From the NCBI RefSeq assembly GCF_002813455.1, contig NZ_PHHE01000001.1, positions 2,604,001 to 2,668,000 on the forward strand: a stretch of DNA of 64,000 nt. The letters are read 5' to 3'. The notes under the pieces are model-generated. The model did no database searches and was not told the origin of the DNA. It was given only the letters and a program-made list of their open reading frames with translations. A program made the position numbers and the translations under genes. Shown here one piece after another: positions 28,316 through 43,800 of the stretch (position 1 is its first letter; every line of letters starts with the position of its first letter). This DNA is from Pseudomonas baetica (GTDB lineage Bacteria; Pseudomonadota; Gammaproteobacteria; Pseudomonadales; Pseudomonadaceae).

Positions 28316-29578
28316 ATGACCGACAGCTTCGTCACCCAGTGCCCGCATTGCCAAACCAGTTTCCGTGTCAGCCATGCTCAATTGAGCGTGGCCCGCGGGG
28401 TGGTTCGCTGCGGCTCCTGCCTGCAAGTGTTCAACGCGGCCAAACAGCTGCTTGAGCAACACGCCGGCAAGGACGCGGTGACACCGGTCGCGCCGCCGAT
28501 CGAAACGCTGCCCAGCGAAGAGCTGCCGGTTGTCGAGCCGCCGGCCAGCGTCGAGCCGCCCGCGCCACGCGCCATCAGCCAAAAGCAGTGGAGCGCCTCG
28601 GAGCTGGATCTCGACAGCCTCGATCTGGACGAAGAACTCGCTCGCCTCGAACAACGGGAAATCCAGCCGACCACCGAATTCGGTCGTCCGCGCGAAGACT
28701 CCCTGAGCGCCCGCCGTGACAGCCCCGAAGCCGATGAAACGCAGTGGCGCGATAGCCTGTTCAGCGCCCGTAAAGATGAGCACCTGCCCGAAGCCGAACC
28801 CGAGATCGTCGAACCCGAACCGGTAAAAACTGCGCGCACCGAACCTTCGCTGTCGCTGGAACCGGTGGATCTGGATGACGAACCGGCGATCCCGCAACTG
28901 CGCCTGCACGATCCGATCGATCCGAATGCCCGTCGCGAACGCCTGTCCACCAGTAACGAAGCCGATGACGACGATCTGCCTGCAATCGAGCCGCCGCGCA
29001 AAAAACGCGAACGCGCAGAGCCTGGCGTCCGCGCCGAAGTGCTGCAGGACCTGACCGACGACCCGCTGCAACTGGACTGGCAGAAACGCCGCTCGCCGTG
29101 GGGCCGACGCCTGCTATGGCTGACGCTGGTGCTGCTGGCCGCCGGTGGCTTGGCCTTCCAGTACATCGCTTATCATTTTGATGAACTGGCACGCCAGGAT
29201 CAGTACCGCCCATGGTTCCAGCAAGCCTGCCCGCAGATCGGTTGCACCGTGCCGTCGAAGGTCGACATCGCCAGAATCAAGAGCAGCAATCTGGTGGTGC
29301 GCAGCCATCCGGAGTTCAGCGGCGCGCTGGTGGTCGACGCGATCATCTATAACCGCGCGACGTTCTCCCAACCGTTCCCACTGCTGGAACTGCGTTTTGC
29401 CGACCTCAACGGCCATCTGATCGCCAGTCGTCGCTTCAAACCCGGCGAATACCTCAGTGGCGACCTCGAAGGTCTGGCGGAGATGCCGCCACAAACGCCG
29501 ATCCACATCGCGCTGGATATTCTCGATCCAGGCCCCAAAGCGGTGAATTACAGCCTGAGTTTTCACTCGCCCGAGTGA
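28316..29578 (+). CDS. Zinc-ribbon/DUF3426 membrane protein
   Basis: A 420-residue protein. An N-terminal MJ0042-type zinc ribbon (Cys9, Cys12, Cys32, Cys35) leads into an acidic, Pro/Glu-rich disordered stretch of about 210 residues, one membrane helix (about 262-285) and a C-terminal DUF3426 periplasmic domain (VVRSHPEFSGALVVDAII, FKPGEYLSGDLEGLAEMPP). No established function; the layout suggests a membrane protein with a cytoplasmic zinc module. Corresponds in place to PA4851. Confidence 0.83.
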   Translation: MTDSFVTQCPHCQTSFRVSHAQLSVARGVVRCGSCLQVFNAAKQLLEQHAGKDAVTPVAPPIETLPSEELPVVEPPASVEPPAPRAISQKQWSASELDLDSLDLDEELARLEQREIQPTTEFGRPREDSLSARRDSPEADETQWRDSLFSARKDEHLPEAEPEIVEPEPVKTARTEPSLSLEPVDLDDEPAIPQLRLHDPIDPNARRERLSTSNEADDDDLPAIEPPRKKRERAEPGVRAEVLQDLTDDPLQLDWQKRRSPWGRRLLWLTLVLLAAGGLAFQYIAYHFDELARQDQYRPWFQQACPQIGCTVPSKVDIARIKSSNLVVRSHPEFSGALVVDAIIYNRATFSQPFPLLELRFADLNGHLIASRRFKPGEYLSGDLEGLAEMPPQTPIHIALDILDPGPKAVNYSLSFHSPE

Positions 29579-29683
29579 ATCGCTTCACCGCTTCTTGATT
29601 GACGGCAATTTTCTGACTTCGCATTGCGCAACCAAACCGCTGGCGATAACGGAATAACTGTTCAGATTTTGTTCAATTCAGCC

Positions 29684-29712
29684 TTTATCCAGTCATCGAG
29701 AGCGGGTATCAT
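29684..29712 (+). promoter_or_regulatory. Possible dusB-fis promoter
   Basis: A TATCAT -10-like box at 29707-29712 sits 17 bases after a weak TTTATC at 29684. It is the best placed candidate for the dusB-fis operon, about 50 bases before the start codon. The -35 match is poor. Confidence 0.3.
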
Positions 29713-29763
29713 GCCCACCCTTTTTCGAACTCTCATGATCCGGCCCCACTTCAGGGAAGTCCT

Positions 29764-30774
29764 ATGTCGGCGGTACGCATCGGCCCATATACATTGCAGA
29801 ACGGCTTGATTCTCGCCCCGATGGCGGGCGTCACCGACCAGCCCTTTCGTCAGTTGTGCAAACGCCTGGGCGCGGGGCTTGTAGTCTCGGAAATGGTCAC
29901 CAGTGACATGAGCCTGTGGAACACCCGCAAGTCGCGCATGCGCATGATCCACGAAGGCGATCCCGAGCCGCGCTCGGTACAGATTGCCGGTGGCGACGCG
30001 CAGATGCTGGCGGATGCGGCACGGGCCAACGTCGAACTGGGTGCACAGATTATTGATATCAACATGGGTTGCCCGGCAAAAAAGGTCTGCAACAAGGCCG
30101 CCGGCTCCGCGTTGCTGAAGGATGAAGCACTGGTCACCGAGATCCTGCAGGCCGTCGTGGCTGCGGTTGATGTGCCGGTCACCTTGAAGATCCGCACCGG
30201 ATGGGATCGCGACAACAAGAACGGCCTGACCGTGGCGAAGATCGCCGAGCAGGCCGGGATCACCGCGCTGGCAGTGCATGGCCGCACTCGCGCCGATCTG
30301 TATACCGGTGAAGCCGAGTACGACACGATTGCCGCGATCAAGCAGGCGGTGTCGATTCCGGTGTTTGCCAATGGCGATATCGATTCGCCGGAAAAGGCCC
30401 GCTACGTGCTCGACGCGACCGGTGCCGATGGCCTGTTGGTAGGCCGTGCCGCCCAAGGGCGGCCATGGATTTTTCGCGAGATCGATCATTACCTGCGTAC
30501 CGGCGAGAAATTGCCGGCACCGCAACTGATCGAAGTGGAACACATACTGCTAGAGCATCTGGCCGCACTTCACGCTTTCTATGGGGACGTGATGGGCGTG
30601 CGCATTGCTCGAAAGCATGTGGGCTGGTATCTCGCAACCTTGCCGGGCGCCAGGGAGTTTCGCGCCCACTTCAATCGTTTGGATGGTACGGAAACACAAT
30701 GCGCCAACGTTCGGGAGTTCTTCGCCGAGCGTTACAAGAGCCTGACAGGGGACGAAGAAGGGGTGGCCGCATGA
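29764..30774 (+). CDS. dusB: tRNA-dihydrouridine synthase B
   Basis: A 336-residue FMN enzyme. [13 protein letters not shown] opens the TIM barrel; the catalytic Cys is in [13 protein letters not shown], the tRNA/FMN motif is [15 protein letters not shown], and [12 protein letters not shown] with [13 protein letters not shown] complete the family pattern. It reduces uridines in the tRNA D-loop. As in most gammaproteobacteria it is co-transcribed with fis, whose ATG overlaps the dusB stop. Confidence 0.96.
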   Translation: MSAVRIGPYTLQNGLILAPMAGVTDQPFRQLCKRLGAGLVVSEMVTSDMSLWNTRKSRMRMIHEGDPEPRSVQIAGGDAQMLADAARANVELGAQIIDINMGCPAKKVCNKAAGSALLKDEALVTEILQAVVAAVDVPVTLKIRTGWDRDNKNGLTVAKIAEQAGITALAVHGRTRADLYTGEAEYDTIAAIKQAVSIPVFANGDIDSPEKARYVLDATGADGLLVGRAAQGRPWIFREIDHYLRTGEKLPAPQLIEVEHILLEHLAALHAFYGDVMGVRIARKHVGWYLATLPGAREFRAHFNRLDGTETQCANVREFFAERYKSLTGDEEGVAA

Positions 30775-31091
30775 CGATGATGACCGAGACTTTAGTGAGT
30801 GGAACAGCACCCGTGAGCGACAACGTGAATTTGAAACAGCACCTCAATACCCCGAGCGAAGAAGGTCAGACCCTTCGCGGGAGTGTCGAGAAGGCGCTGC
30901 ACAATTATTTCGCCCACCTTGAGGGCGCGTCCGTCACGGATGTGTACAACCTGGTGCTCTCCGAAGTCGAGGCTCCCCTGCTCGAAAGCGTGATGAACTA
31001 CGTCAAGGGCAACCAGACCAAGGCCAGTGAACTGCTGGGACTCAACCGCGGCACGCTGCGCAAGAAACTCAAGCAGTACGATCTGCTGTAA
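30771..31091 (+). CDS. fis: Fis, nucleoid-associated DNA-binding protein
   Basis: A 106-residue Fis with the conserved C-terminal helix-turn-helix ([34 protein letters not shown]). The N-terminal beta-hairpin arm precedes it. It bends DNA and controls rRNA and many other promoters. ATG 30771 overlaps the dusB stop; a second ATG at 30780 is in frame and could also be used. A terminator follows. Confidence 0.95.
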   Translation: MTMMTETLVSGTAPVSDNVNLKQHLNTPSEEGQTLRGSVEKALHNYFAHLEGASVTDVYNLVLSEVEAPLLESVMNYVKGNQTKASELLGLNRGTLRKKLKQYDLL

Positions 31092-31108
31092 GCATTCAAT
31101 CAAACCAG

Positions 31109-31141
31109 AAAGGCGCCCGCGTAAAACCGGTCGCCTTTTTT
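31109..31141 (+). terminator. Rho-independent terminator after fis
   Basis: AAAGGCG at 31109-31115 pairs with CGCCTTT at 31132-31138 around a 16-base loop that can itself pair in part (CC/GG). The T-run continues to 31141. Confidence 0.8.
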
Positions 31142-31173
31142 GCTGACTTCCTTTGCTTTTGATGGAAATTGAG

Positions 31174-32781
31174 ATGACCGACCAGACTACCCGCCTGCCG
31201 ATCCGCCGCGCCTTGATCAGCGTTTCCGACAAGACCGGGATCCTCGAATTCGCCAAGGAGCTTGAAGCGCTGGGCGTCGAGATCCTCTCCACCGGCGGAA
31301 CGTTCAAGCTGCTGCGCGACAACGGCGTTGCCGCAGTGGAAGTCGCGGATTACACCGGTTTCGCTGAAATGATGGACGGTCGGGTGAAAACCCTGCACCC
31401 GAAAATCCACGGCGGCATCCTCGGTCGTCGCGGTACCGACGACGCGATCATGAACGAGCACGGCATCAAGCCGATCGATCTGGTCGCGGTCAACCTGTAC
31501 CCGTTCGAAGCCACCATCAACAAGCCAGGCTGCGACCTGCCGACCGCGATCGAGAACATCGACATCGGCGGCCCGACCATGGTGCGTTCGGCAGCGAAAA
31601 ACCATAAAGATGTCGCGATCGTGGTGAATGCCAGCGATTACGCCAACGTCCTCGAAAGCCTCAAGGCCGGCGGCCTGACCTACGCTCAGCGTTTCGACCT
31701 GATGCTCAAGGCGTTCGAACACACCGCCGCCTACGACGGCATGATCGCCAACTACATGGGCACCGTGAACCAGGCCGCTGATACCCTCAGCACAGAAGGT
31801 CGCAGCGAATTCCCACGCACCTTCAACAGCCAGTTCATCAAGGCTCAGGAAATGCGCTACGGCGAGAACCCGCACCAGAGCGCGGCGTTCTACGTTGAAG
31901 CCAAGCCGGCCGAAGTCGGCATCGCCACCGCAACCCAACTGCAAGGCAAAGAGCTGTCGTACAACAACGTGGCCGACACCGACGCCGCGCTGGAGTGCGT
32001 AAAAAGCTTCGTCAAGCCAGCCTGTGTGATCGTCAAGCACGCCAACCCGTGCGGCGTGGCGGTGAGCCCGGACGCCGAAGGCGGCATCCGTCAGGCCTAC
32101 GAACTGGCCTACGCCACCGACACCGAATCGGCGTTCGGCGGCATCATCGCCTTTAACCGCGAACTGGATGCCGAGACCGCCAAGGCGATCGTCGAGCGTC
32201 AGTTCGTCGAAGTGATCATTGCCCCAAGCGTGAGCGAAGAAGCCCGTGCCATCGTTGCAGCCAAAGCTAACGTGCGCCTGCTGGCCTGTGGCGAGTGGTC
32301 GGCTGACCGCGCTGCGGCCTGGGACTACAAGCGCGTCAACGGTGGTCTGCTGGTACAGAGCCGTGACATCGGCATGATCGGCAGCGAAGACCTGAAAGTC
32401 GTGACCAAGCGTGCCCCGACCGAACAGGAAATCAACGACCTGATCTTCGCCTGGAAAGTCGCCAAGTACGTTAAATCCAACGCTATCGTTTACGCGAAAA
32501 ACCGTCAGACCATCGGTGTCGGCGCCGGCCAGATGAGCCGCGTGAACTCGGCGCGTATCGCCGCGATCAAGGCTGAACACGCCGGCCTGCAAGTCGCCGG
32601 TTCGGTGATGGCATCGGACGCGTTCTTCCCGTTCCGCGACGGTCTGGACAACGCAGCCAAGGTGGGGATCACTGCGGTGATCCAGCCAGGCGGCTCGATG
32701 CGTGATGCTGAAGTGATTGCTGCGGCTGATGAAGCCGGCATCGCCATGGTCTTTACGGGCATGCGCCACTTCCGTCACTGA
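31174..32781 (+). CDS. purH: AICAR transformylase/IMP cyclohydrolase
   Basis: A 535-residue bifunctional purine enzyme: IMP cyclohydrolase domain at the N-terminus ([41 protein letters not shown]) and AICAR transformylase at the C-terminus ([35 protein letters not shown]). It catalyses the last two steps to IMP. ATG 31174 gives the family length; upstream in-frame ATG/TTG codons (31162, 31153) are rejected. It precedes purD, separated by a REPIN. Confidence 0.97.
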   Translation: MTDQTTRLPIRRALISVSDKTGILEFAKELEALGVEILSTGGTFKLLRDNGVAAVEVADYTGFAEMMDGRVKTLHPKIHGGILGRRGTDDAIMNEHGIKPIDLVAVNLYPFEATINKPGCDLPTAIENIDIGGPTMVRSAAKNHKDVAIVVNASDYANVLESLKAGGLTYAQRFDLMLKAFEHTAAYDGMIANYMGTVNQAADTLSTEGRSEFPRTFNSQFIKAQEMRYGENPHQSAAFYVEAKPAEVGIATATQLQGKELSYNNVADTDAALECVKSFVKPACVIVKHANPCGVAVSPDAEGGIRQAYELAYATDTESAFGGIIAFNRELDAETAKAIVERQFVEVIIAPSVSEEARAIVAAKANVRLLACGEWSADRAAAWDYKRVNGGLLVQSRDIGMIGSEDLKVVTKRAPTEQEINDLIFAWKVAKYVKSNAIVYAKNRQTIGVGAGQMSRVNSARIAAIKAEHAGLQVAGSVMASDAFFPFRDGLDNAAKVGITAVIQPGGSMRDAEVIAAADEAGIAMVFTGMRHFRH

Positions 32782-32797
32782 TTCAACTCGATCCAAA

Positions 32798-32886
32798 TGT
32801 GGGAGCGGGCTTGCTCGCGAATGCAATCTGTCAGCGACAACTGTTTTGCCTGACACACCGCTTTCGCGAGCAAGCCCGCTCCCACA
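32798..32886. repeat. REPIN 6
   Basis: TGTGGGAGCGGGCTTGCTCG and its inverse, about 35 bases apart, between purH and purD. 'GGGCTTG' class. It lies inside a probable operon, so it may act on the mRNA between two cistrons. Confidence 0.9.
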
Positions 32887-32930
32887 TAAAGCGCTCCAGC
32901 AGCGACTGACAGATTTTTGAGGTTTTTGAA

Positions 32931-34226
32931 ATGAATGTTTTGATCATTGGCAGCGGTGGCCGTGAACACGCCCTGGCCTGGAAAGTGGCTCAGGATCCGC
33001 GCGTGCAGAAAGTTTTCGTCGCGCCGGGCAATGCCGGTACCGCGATTGAAGCCAAGTGCGAGAACGTCGCCATTGACGTGCTGGCCCTTGAGCAACTCGC
33101 CGACTTCGCCGAGAAAAACGTTTCCCTGACCATCGTCGGCCCGGAAGTGCCGCTGGTGGCTGGTGTCGTCGACCTGTTCCGCTCCCGTGGTCTGGACTGC
33201 TTCGGTCCGACCGCCGGTGCCGCGCAACTGGAAGGTTCGAAAGCCTTCACCAAGGACTTCCTCGCGCGCCACAAGATCCCGACCGCCGACTACCAGAACT
33301 TCACCGAGATCGAGCCAGCGCTGGCTTATCTGCGTGAAAAAGGCGCACCGATCGTGATCAAGGCCGACGGCCTCGCGGCCGGCAAAGGCGTGATCGTTGC
33401 CATGACCCTGGCCGAAGCCGAAGACGCCGTGCGCGACATGCTCGCCGGCAATGCTTTCGGTGACGCCGGTTCGCGCGTGGTCATCGAAGAGTTCCTCGAC
33501 GGCGAAGAAGCCAGCTTCATCGTCATGGTCGACGGCAAGAACGTCCTGCCGATGGCCACCAGCCAGGACCACAAACGCGTCGGTGACGGCGACAGCGGCC
33601 CGAACACTGGCGGCATGGGTGCTTACTCCCCGGCCCCGGTGGTCACTGCCGACGTGCATCAGCGCGTGATGGATCTGGTGATCTGGCCGACCGTGCGCGG
33701 TATGGCCGAAGAGGGTAATGTCTACACTGGCTTCCTGTATGCCGGTCTGATGATCGACAAGGCCGGCAACCCGAAAGTCATCGAGTTCAACTGCCGTTTC
33801 GGTGATCCGGAAACCCAACCGGTGATGCTGCGTCTGCAGTCGAGCCTGGTGCTGCTGGTTGAAGCCGCACTGGCGCAAGCGCTGGACAAGGTTGAAGCAC
33901 AGTGGGACCCACGTCCGAGCGTCGGCATCGTGCTGGCGGCTGGCGGCTACCCTGGCGATTACGCCAAAGGCGCGGCGATCAACGGTCTGGACGCGGCGGC
34001 AAGCCTGGAAGGCAAAGTCTTCCACGCCGGCACCGCACTGAAAGATGGCCAGGTCGTGACCGCCGGTGGTCGCGTGCTGTGCGCCACCGCAATGGGCGCC
34101 AGCGTCAGTGCCGCGCAACAGCAAGCGTACAAGCTGGCTGCGGCGATCGACTGGGAAGGCTGCTTCTATCGCAAGGACATTGGCTACCGCGCCATTGCCC
34201 GTGAACGTGGCGAAACCCAGGAATAA
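32931..34226 (+). CDS. purD: Phosphoribosylamine-glycine ligase
   Basis: A 431-residue ATP-grasp ligase. MNVLIIGSGGREHALAWK starts the N-domain; IKADGLAAGKGVIVA is the ATP loop, and QDHKRVGDGDSGPNTGGMGA the substrate signature. It makes GAR in purine synthesis. It follows purH on the same strand, as in other pseudomonads. Confidence 0.97.
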   Translation: MNVLIIGSGGREHALAWKVAQDPRVQKVFVAPGNAGTAIEAKCENVAIDVLALEQLADFAEKNVSLTIVGPEVPLVAGVVDLFRSRGLDCFGPTAGAAQLEGSKAFTKDFLARHKIPTADYQNFTEIEPALAYLREKGAPIVIKADGLAAGKGVIVAMTLAEAEDAVRDMLAGNAFGDAGSRVVIEEFLDGEEASFIVMVDGKNVLPMATSQDHKRVGDGDSGPNTGGMGAYSPAPVVTADVHQRVMDLVIWPTVRGMAEEGNVYTGFLYAGLMIDKAGNPKVIEFNCRFGDPETQPVMLRLQSSLVLLVEAALAQALDKVEAQWDPRPSVGIVLAAGGYPGDYAKGAAINGLDAAASLEGKVFHAGTALKDGQVVTAGGRVLCATAMGASVSAAQQQAYKLAAAIDWEGCFYRKDIGYRAIARERGETQE

Positions 34227-34325
34227 GCTGTCGATCAGACCCGGCGCGGGATGCAGTCCCTCGCCAGGCTGTTCCGCCGCCGCGCATCGTTATATTCTGG
34301 CATCAACCTATGAAGGGATTTCGCC

Positions 34326-37103
<2,778 letters not shown>

Positions 37104-37166
37104 GCCGACAGACCTTGTAGTGCCTGATAGACTCCCCACGACTTTCCTTGCCAGTGAGCTTGCACC

Positions 37167-37763
37167 ATGCTCCACGTGTTATTCAGCGTTTACCTGAAGA
37201 TGCTGGTGCTCTACAGCCCGTTCTTCGTGTTGTCCTGCTTCATCAGCCTGACCCGTGGTTATTCGCGCAAGGAACAGCGGCGCCTGGCCTGGAAAGTGGC
37301 GATCGCCACGCTGGTTTCCAGTGTTCTTCTGTATTTGTTCGGACGCGTGATTTTCGATGTGTTCGGCATCACCGTGGATGCCTTCCGGATTGGCGCCGGC
37401 AGCGTGCTGTTCATCTCGGCGCTGGGCATGGCGCAAGGCAAGTCTGTGGTGCAAACCGACAACGTGCAGCAGGACGTGACCATCGTGCCGCTGACCATTC
37501 CGTTGACCGTCGGCCCCGGCACCATCGGTGCCTTGTTGGTAATGGGCGTCAGCCAGCCGCATTGGGACGACAAGCTCACGGCGATCATGAGCATTGCACT
37601 GGCCAGTTTCACCGTGGGGGTGGTGCTTTATCTGTCGAACCGCATCGAGCGGATTCTCGGCGATCAGGGCCTGCAGATTGTCAGTCGCTTGATGGGGCTG
37701 TTTGTTTGCGCACTGGCGGCGCAGATCATTTTCACCGGGGTCAAAGGCTACCTTGTACCCTGA
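37167..37763 (+). CDS. MarC-family integral membrane protein
   Basis: A 198-residue protein with about six membrane helices. SPFFVLSCFISLTRGYSRKE and VPLTIPLTVGPGTIGALLV match the MarC/UPF0056 family, whose transport role is not settled. It follows retS as PA4857 does in P. aeruginosa. It is convergent with the giant toxin gene. Confidence 0.85.
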   Translation: MLHVLFSVYLKMLVLYSPFFVLSCFISLTRGYSRKEQRRLAWKVAIATLVSSVLLYLFGRVIFDVFGITVDAFRIGAGSVLFISALGMAQGKSVVQTDNVQQDVTIVPLTIPLTVGPGTIGALLVMGVSQPHWDDKLTAIMSIALASFTVGVVLYLSNRIERILGDQGLQIVSRLMGLFVCALAAQIIFTGVKGYLVP

Positions 37764-37829
37764 CCCAAAAGCCCAGACCTACAACTGAGGTGCGACGGAG
37801 CCGGACACTATTGCCCGGCCCCGCCCTGT

Positions 37830-40800
37830 TCACGCGGCTATCTGCGGACTCTGCGCCTGCTCGAGAAACGCTCCCAGACTCTGTCCACCCTCATCACTTT
37901 GCCTTGCCGCTAACCTGTCGACCAGATTGTTCACGGCGAACGAGGTCAGGCCTTTCAGGCCAAGAAAAACCTGCGCGCGCAGTTCACTGTCGATGGCGTT
38001 GATGCCACGAAAAATCAGACTGTGGCCACTGTCCGGATCAATCAGAATCAAATGCTCACCAAACAGGCTGGGCAACAGCTTTTGCGGTGATTCGAGATCC
38101 CAGATCAATTTGCCCGGCACCCATTGCGCCGACTGCGACGACCGTCGGCAGTCAACGATAACGGTATCGAGCCTCTCCCAGGCAGCCTTCGAGAGGTGGC
38201 AGGTTATCGCCCCTTGCCCCATGCCCAGAACCAGCGTGGAGACACCGTCAGGCAGCAGTTTCAGTACATCGTCGATGCGTCCTTGTGCGCTGACGCTCAA
38301 TACGTCCTCATGACGCTGCACGAACATCAACGGCATGCTGGTACTCCCCGCCGGGAAGGTGTGTACGCGTCCATCGTGGCCATCCACCAACAGAACATTG
38401 TTTTGCTGGTGCGTACCGAGCAGGTCAAACGGTTCCATCACCTGTTTTCTGGCAACGCTGATCAGTCGATCAGCCTCCGTGACGTACCACTGGAAACTGT
38501 CCACCTCGGCCACCGACAGAAATGCCGACGCGTGGTGAGCGCTGACCAATGCTCTGAGGTTTTGCTGCAGATCATCCTTGTGGTGGTTGACCCAATCGGC
38601 TTCGACGCCAACGACCATCGCTGGCTGGTTTTCGTGCAACGCCAGGACAACCCCGTCAATCGTGGTCGCCCGCAACCCGGCAACCTCGGCGCGAACCTCC
38701 CTGAATGGCCAGTCCGACCAGAAACGCTGCGCCTGGGGCACGGCATCTCGCTGCAACACCTGGTGGCCCTGGGCAAAAATCTCGCGCAAGCGTTCCGGCG
38801 CGACAAAGGGTTGCCGATAGACGCCGCCCGCCGTCGGGTCGAATACCCAGGCCGCCTGTTTGTCGTCGGTGACACTCAGCAGACGATACGCCTGGCCATG
38901 GCCGGCTTGCGTCAGCAACAGTTGCCCGTCCAGTTGCCACGCGCCGAGCCGGTTATCGCCGGCAAAGTTGCGCACCCCCAAAATCGCAAAATTGGCGACG
39001 GCGTACTGCTTGGCCAGCGCCGGCAACTCCAGCCACCAGTCATGGCGCTCCTTGAGCCAGGCATCGGTGACCCCGGCAAGTTGCAGAGTGCCATCGGTTG
39101 TCAGGTGCAAAGACAGACCTTCGCTGGTGACCGCCATGAAACCTTGCTCGGTGGCCACCACCTGCGAGACCTCGCGGGGCTCGATGGCCGTCGCCGAAAA
39201 TTCTCCCGGCCTTGCGATGGCCGGCGCCGTGGCCTCGGTCTGCCGAAACAGACAGCGGGTGCTGTGATCGTAAAAAACAAAAACCGACTGCTCCGTGCCT
39301 TCGGCCAGAATCAGACTGAGATGGCGGGACTGTATCCCACCGTTGGGTATATGACCGCTTGGAATCGGCGCGATATCCGGCCGGATAATCAGACCGTCAT
39401 CGTTACGCACCCACGCGTACTGACTCACAACCCCAGGCGCACGCCAACAGATTGAAACCAGACTGGCAGGTTTGCAATCGACGGTGTTTTTCAAGCTTGA
39501 GCGGTACGGTAACGGCGCATAGGGTGCGAGAACGTCGTTCCAGTCTTTCAGGACACTGGCCGCATTGAGTGCGATGTTTACCTGTGGATCGAGGTCACCG
39601 GTGATGGAGGTCAGCAAACACTGATCTTCGTGAATCATGTAGGTCAGTTCATCGACCTGGCCGTTGCGATTGAAGATCTGACTCACCTGCACGGCACCGT
39701 TCTCCATGACCAGACACCCGGTGATTCTGGAGTTGTCGGCCAGCAGCAGACGATAGCGTCGAACCGGCAGACTGGTTACGGTATCGACTTGCCAGACCAT
39801 GTAAGCGTCCGAATGATAGAAAAATGCCTGATCGCCGTTTACAGCACCCAGCACCGCTTCATCCACCAAGGGCTCATCAATATCCCTCACGTACATGAAA
39901 CGCTCGCGCACTGCATCGTAGTAGGCGTTGGTGTAAACCGGCCGATCAATTGGCTCAAACGGGATCTGATAGTTACGCACCAGGGTGTAGGGATGAATCA
40001 AGCGATGCTCACGGGACAACGCCGCAAAATGCTCCTTGAGACTGTCAGTACCCGGCACCTCCAGCGCATCCGCTTCTTCGACAAGCAGCAACTGTTGCCG
40101 CCAGTCGACACGTAACACCTGATCGTCCTTGAGCCGCAGAAGCACGTCGTGGTGACCACCGGTGAACTGCATACTCACCGTGCCGATGCTCAGTTGGCCA
40201 TGCGCCTGCATCTTCACCTCTGACTCTCCTGCCCAGGGTGCAACAAGCTCCCAATGCATGCTGCCATTGCCGGCAGCCTCGCACACCAGCGAAACGCCTG
40301 GGTTGAGCACTACCGCGCAGCGTCCATGTTCGGCACTGATCTGATAGGTGATCAAACCGTGCCAGAGCTCTGGCACCTGCGGCACGATCAGCGTGCGCTC
40401 GACAGCATCAAGTCGCACCGCAATCGTCGTGGCGCGGTAGACCGGATTCATTTTGTAGAGGATGTATTCGCCGGGGAACGACCAGAACGTGAACATGAAC
40501 TGCCAATTGCCCGCAGCGTTTCTCTGCTCCAGTTTGCGCACAAGGTCGAAGCCCAGATCGTGGCGATTGGTGGCGCCGAACAGGGCTTTGTACTCGTAAC
40601 CGAAATAGGTGGCCGGCGTGCACGGCAACACCAGTCTGTCGGCAGGCTCAAACGTGAGTGTTGCGTTCGATGGCAAGCCAAGACCGCGGCGGATATCAAT
40701 GGCGGCGCCGTAGTCAGGTTCAAAATCCGGCACACCGAAATGGTCCCTCAGCGGAAACAGCGCAGGGCTGCCGTAATCGATTTGTCCCGCTTTAAAATCA

Positions 40801-43800
40801 ATTCGTTTGAACACGATCAGCGGTTTTGGCGTCAGCACGCCATCGAGCGCACCGCGTTGATAGCCACCCTCGCGATAAGTTTTTTCGAGCGCGTGAAAAT
40901 ACAGGCCAACGAGCTTGGCTTGCTCGGCGATATCGGAAAAGCCCCTGGCCAGTGCTGCAACACCCACCCCCAGCCCGGCAACGATCACGCCAGCACCGCT
41001 CAGAATGGCGCCAGCAGAACTGCCGACCGCCCACCCGGCAACCATCATGGCGCCACCGGTGGCATCAAAAAACAGTTGGGTGCCCACCTGGGCGCGTTCA
41101 ACATCGCTTTTGGCGTACGCCAGTTGATAGATGTCGAACCCGACATTGATCAGGGCAAGCGCTGCGCCGACACCTTCGGTCGCCACTCGCGCGACGGCTG
41201 CACGTGTTGCAGAGACAGCCGTCGCGGCGATCAGGCGCTCCTCGGCCATCCCCTGCTGAACCAGTCTGAGCAGGCCAACGCCATCAAGCACCGTGCCATG
41301 GGCCATCTGCGCGTAATTGACATAGCCATGCAGCCGCACCGACATTGCCAGTGGCGCTTCGTTGCCCGCCGATGCGCCCTCTTCATGCCAGTGCAACGCA
41401 TTGATCAAAGCCTGCAAGGTAAAGCCGGCATTGAGGGTATGCACCGCCGACACATGCTCCACGCCCAGCTCACCCGGGGTTGTTGCTTCGGTGTTCTTGC
41501 CGGCCAGACTCCTGAACATTTTCGTCAGGAAGGCCTTGATCCGCGCCAGCCAGCGATTGCTGGTGGTGACACGTTTGATGGTCTGCCGGTCCTTGATGTC
41601 AATCAGGCTGATGCTGTAATCGCCTGTCGAATGCTGTTCAAGGGTTTCATAGATCGGCACGTAATCGGCACTCAGGCCATTGCTTTGCTGAAGCTGTCGC
41701 GAGACGTCCCTGATTTGCTCCGCCCACCAGTTGCCGTCTAGTTCGAGCAGGCTTTTGCCCAGGCGCGGACTCTCCGACAGTGAGCGCCCCCGGGTACGCC
41801 CCAGACGCTCCATCAGTTTGATCAACGGCTCGCCCGGTAACGGCTCCGCCCCCAATAACGTTGAAACATTCATCTCAGGAGACAACGGCCACTGGCTGAC
41901 CCGTTTTGCGTCGATATCGATCAGATCAAACGCCAGCTGATTATCCTCTGTGAAGGCCGCGTAGAAGTCGGCCATTTTTTCCCCGGTAAAAAATCCTTCG
42001 AGCATTTCCTTGAGCTCGGCCGGTTCCTGATAGGTCGAAATGGCAAAGTTCGGGTCGTAAAAGTGGTAGGCATTGCGCCCGTTTTGCCGGGTTCTGGCCA
42101 ACAACATGGAGTGGTTGTCGGTGTTGAGCATCAGCGTGCGCCAAGGGCTTTCAGACTCCAGTGCCCGTATCGCAGCGTCCAGCGTGACACGGCCCAAGGA
42201 CTTGCCGACCGCATGCAAAGGAACGTCCTGCAACGCCTCCAGTGATTGCACAAAAGCGCGGGTTTCGATCGAGTCGGGGCTTGCAGCCGCTTCAAAAAAG
42301 CGTGTCCAGAGATTGTTGCTGCTGTCTCCTTTGTTGTGCAGTGCTGCAGCCAGCACCAGTACCAGCGGCACACAGCGCCCACCGATGCGCTCGCCATAGC
42401 CATTGAGCAATAAGTCCTGCGGGGCGAGCTTGACGCTGCCTCCGAAGTGCCCGAGCACATCGCTCTGCCGGGTCAGTAGCTGATCCCGATATTCGGCGAG
42501 TGCCACCTTGCGCAGCCTCGCCACCCGGGCGCCCCATTCACGCAATGTCGCCGCCTGTTGCAGGCTGGCTTTTTTCATCAAAAGTGAACGGTCGGAATAC
42601 GCCGGGGCGTAAGCGGATTCACTTGCCAGCCCTTCGGCAAACGCAGCCGCATTGTTCTTCAGGAGCAGCCGCTCGATGGCGGCGTAACGATTGGCGACCG
42701 ACAGATCGGCCATGGCGGCACACTGGACTTTGATGACCGGCCAGTGATCACCGAAACTTTGACTGTCCAGCGAATCACTGCCAAACACGCCGCCCAGAAA
42801 CATTCGCTGTGCGGGATTGAGTTGCTCCAGGCTGACCTGGTTGTTACCGATGTTGTCCAACAGCTGATCGAACGTCAGCGCCTGTATACGTTTGTCCTCC
42901 TGCCATGGCGTCGGCACAAGACTGCTCGGCGCGGCAAGAATCTGCTGGCGCCGATCGAAACTCAATGACAGGTCTTTCCTGAAGGTCACAGCGCCAGTGA
43001 GCCCCTGTGCCATCGCTTGGCTAAAGGGTTCGCCCAGGCTGTCTCTCAACTGCTGGAGAATCTCGGTGGACAACACTTGCCGGCCCTCGATCAGTGGCCA
43101 GCCGTTTTCGAAGTTGAGGGTGCGAGGATTGAGCAGCTCATTGACGTTGCCGTTGTAGCGGATGGTGTATTGGCCCTCTGCCCAGGATTGCATTTCACGC
43201 GCGTACCATTCGGCAACGTCGGTCAACTGTTCCTTCCAACTATGATCCTGTTCCTCTTCAGTGACCGTGTTTACACCCTTTGGATAGGCGACCAAGTCAC
43301 GCCACGCGCTAGCCCCTTGCGGTGTGAACTGCGCCCCTTCGTAGGCATCCATTCCGGCCCGCATGACGTTAGGCCCGGTCATGAAAATGGCCGCATCTGA
43401 TTCGGGTTTTATACCGTCGAAGAAATATTCAACTATCGCTTTGGCGTAATGTAAATCCAGCACCCGCTCATTTTCCGATAACGGCAAGCTTTCCAGAACT
43501 TGCTCAACGAGCTCCCCGGCCAGGTCAAAGAAATGGTCCGCCTCGGCTTTTCCGATGGCCACTCGCTTACCTGCAAACTGCTGCACTGCAGTGTCCATCA
43601 TGGCGTACTGCAACCCGATTCGATCAATGATCGCTTTCACGACCGCAGACCGCGGATGAGCCATCAGAAACGCGTTGCTCAGGCTACCCCTCAGAATCGA
43701 CGTACGAACACCATCGAGCGGGACTCCCAGATTCCCCGGCGCGACAAAGACTTCGTTCAGCGCCGGTTTGCCTGCAGCGTATTGTTCCAGTGCGGCGCGA

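Noticed and set aside
30465..30770. Upstream extension of the fis frame into dusB
   Set aside because: It is an out-of-frame reading of dusB; Fis has its normal 106 residues from 30771.
40254..41741. A 495-codon plus-strand frame inside the giant toxin gene
   Set aside because: Antisense shadow with low-complexity, His/Arg-rich translation; the toxin frame carries the recognisable domains.
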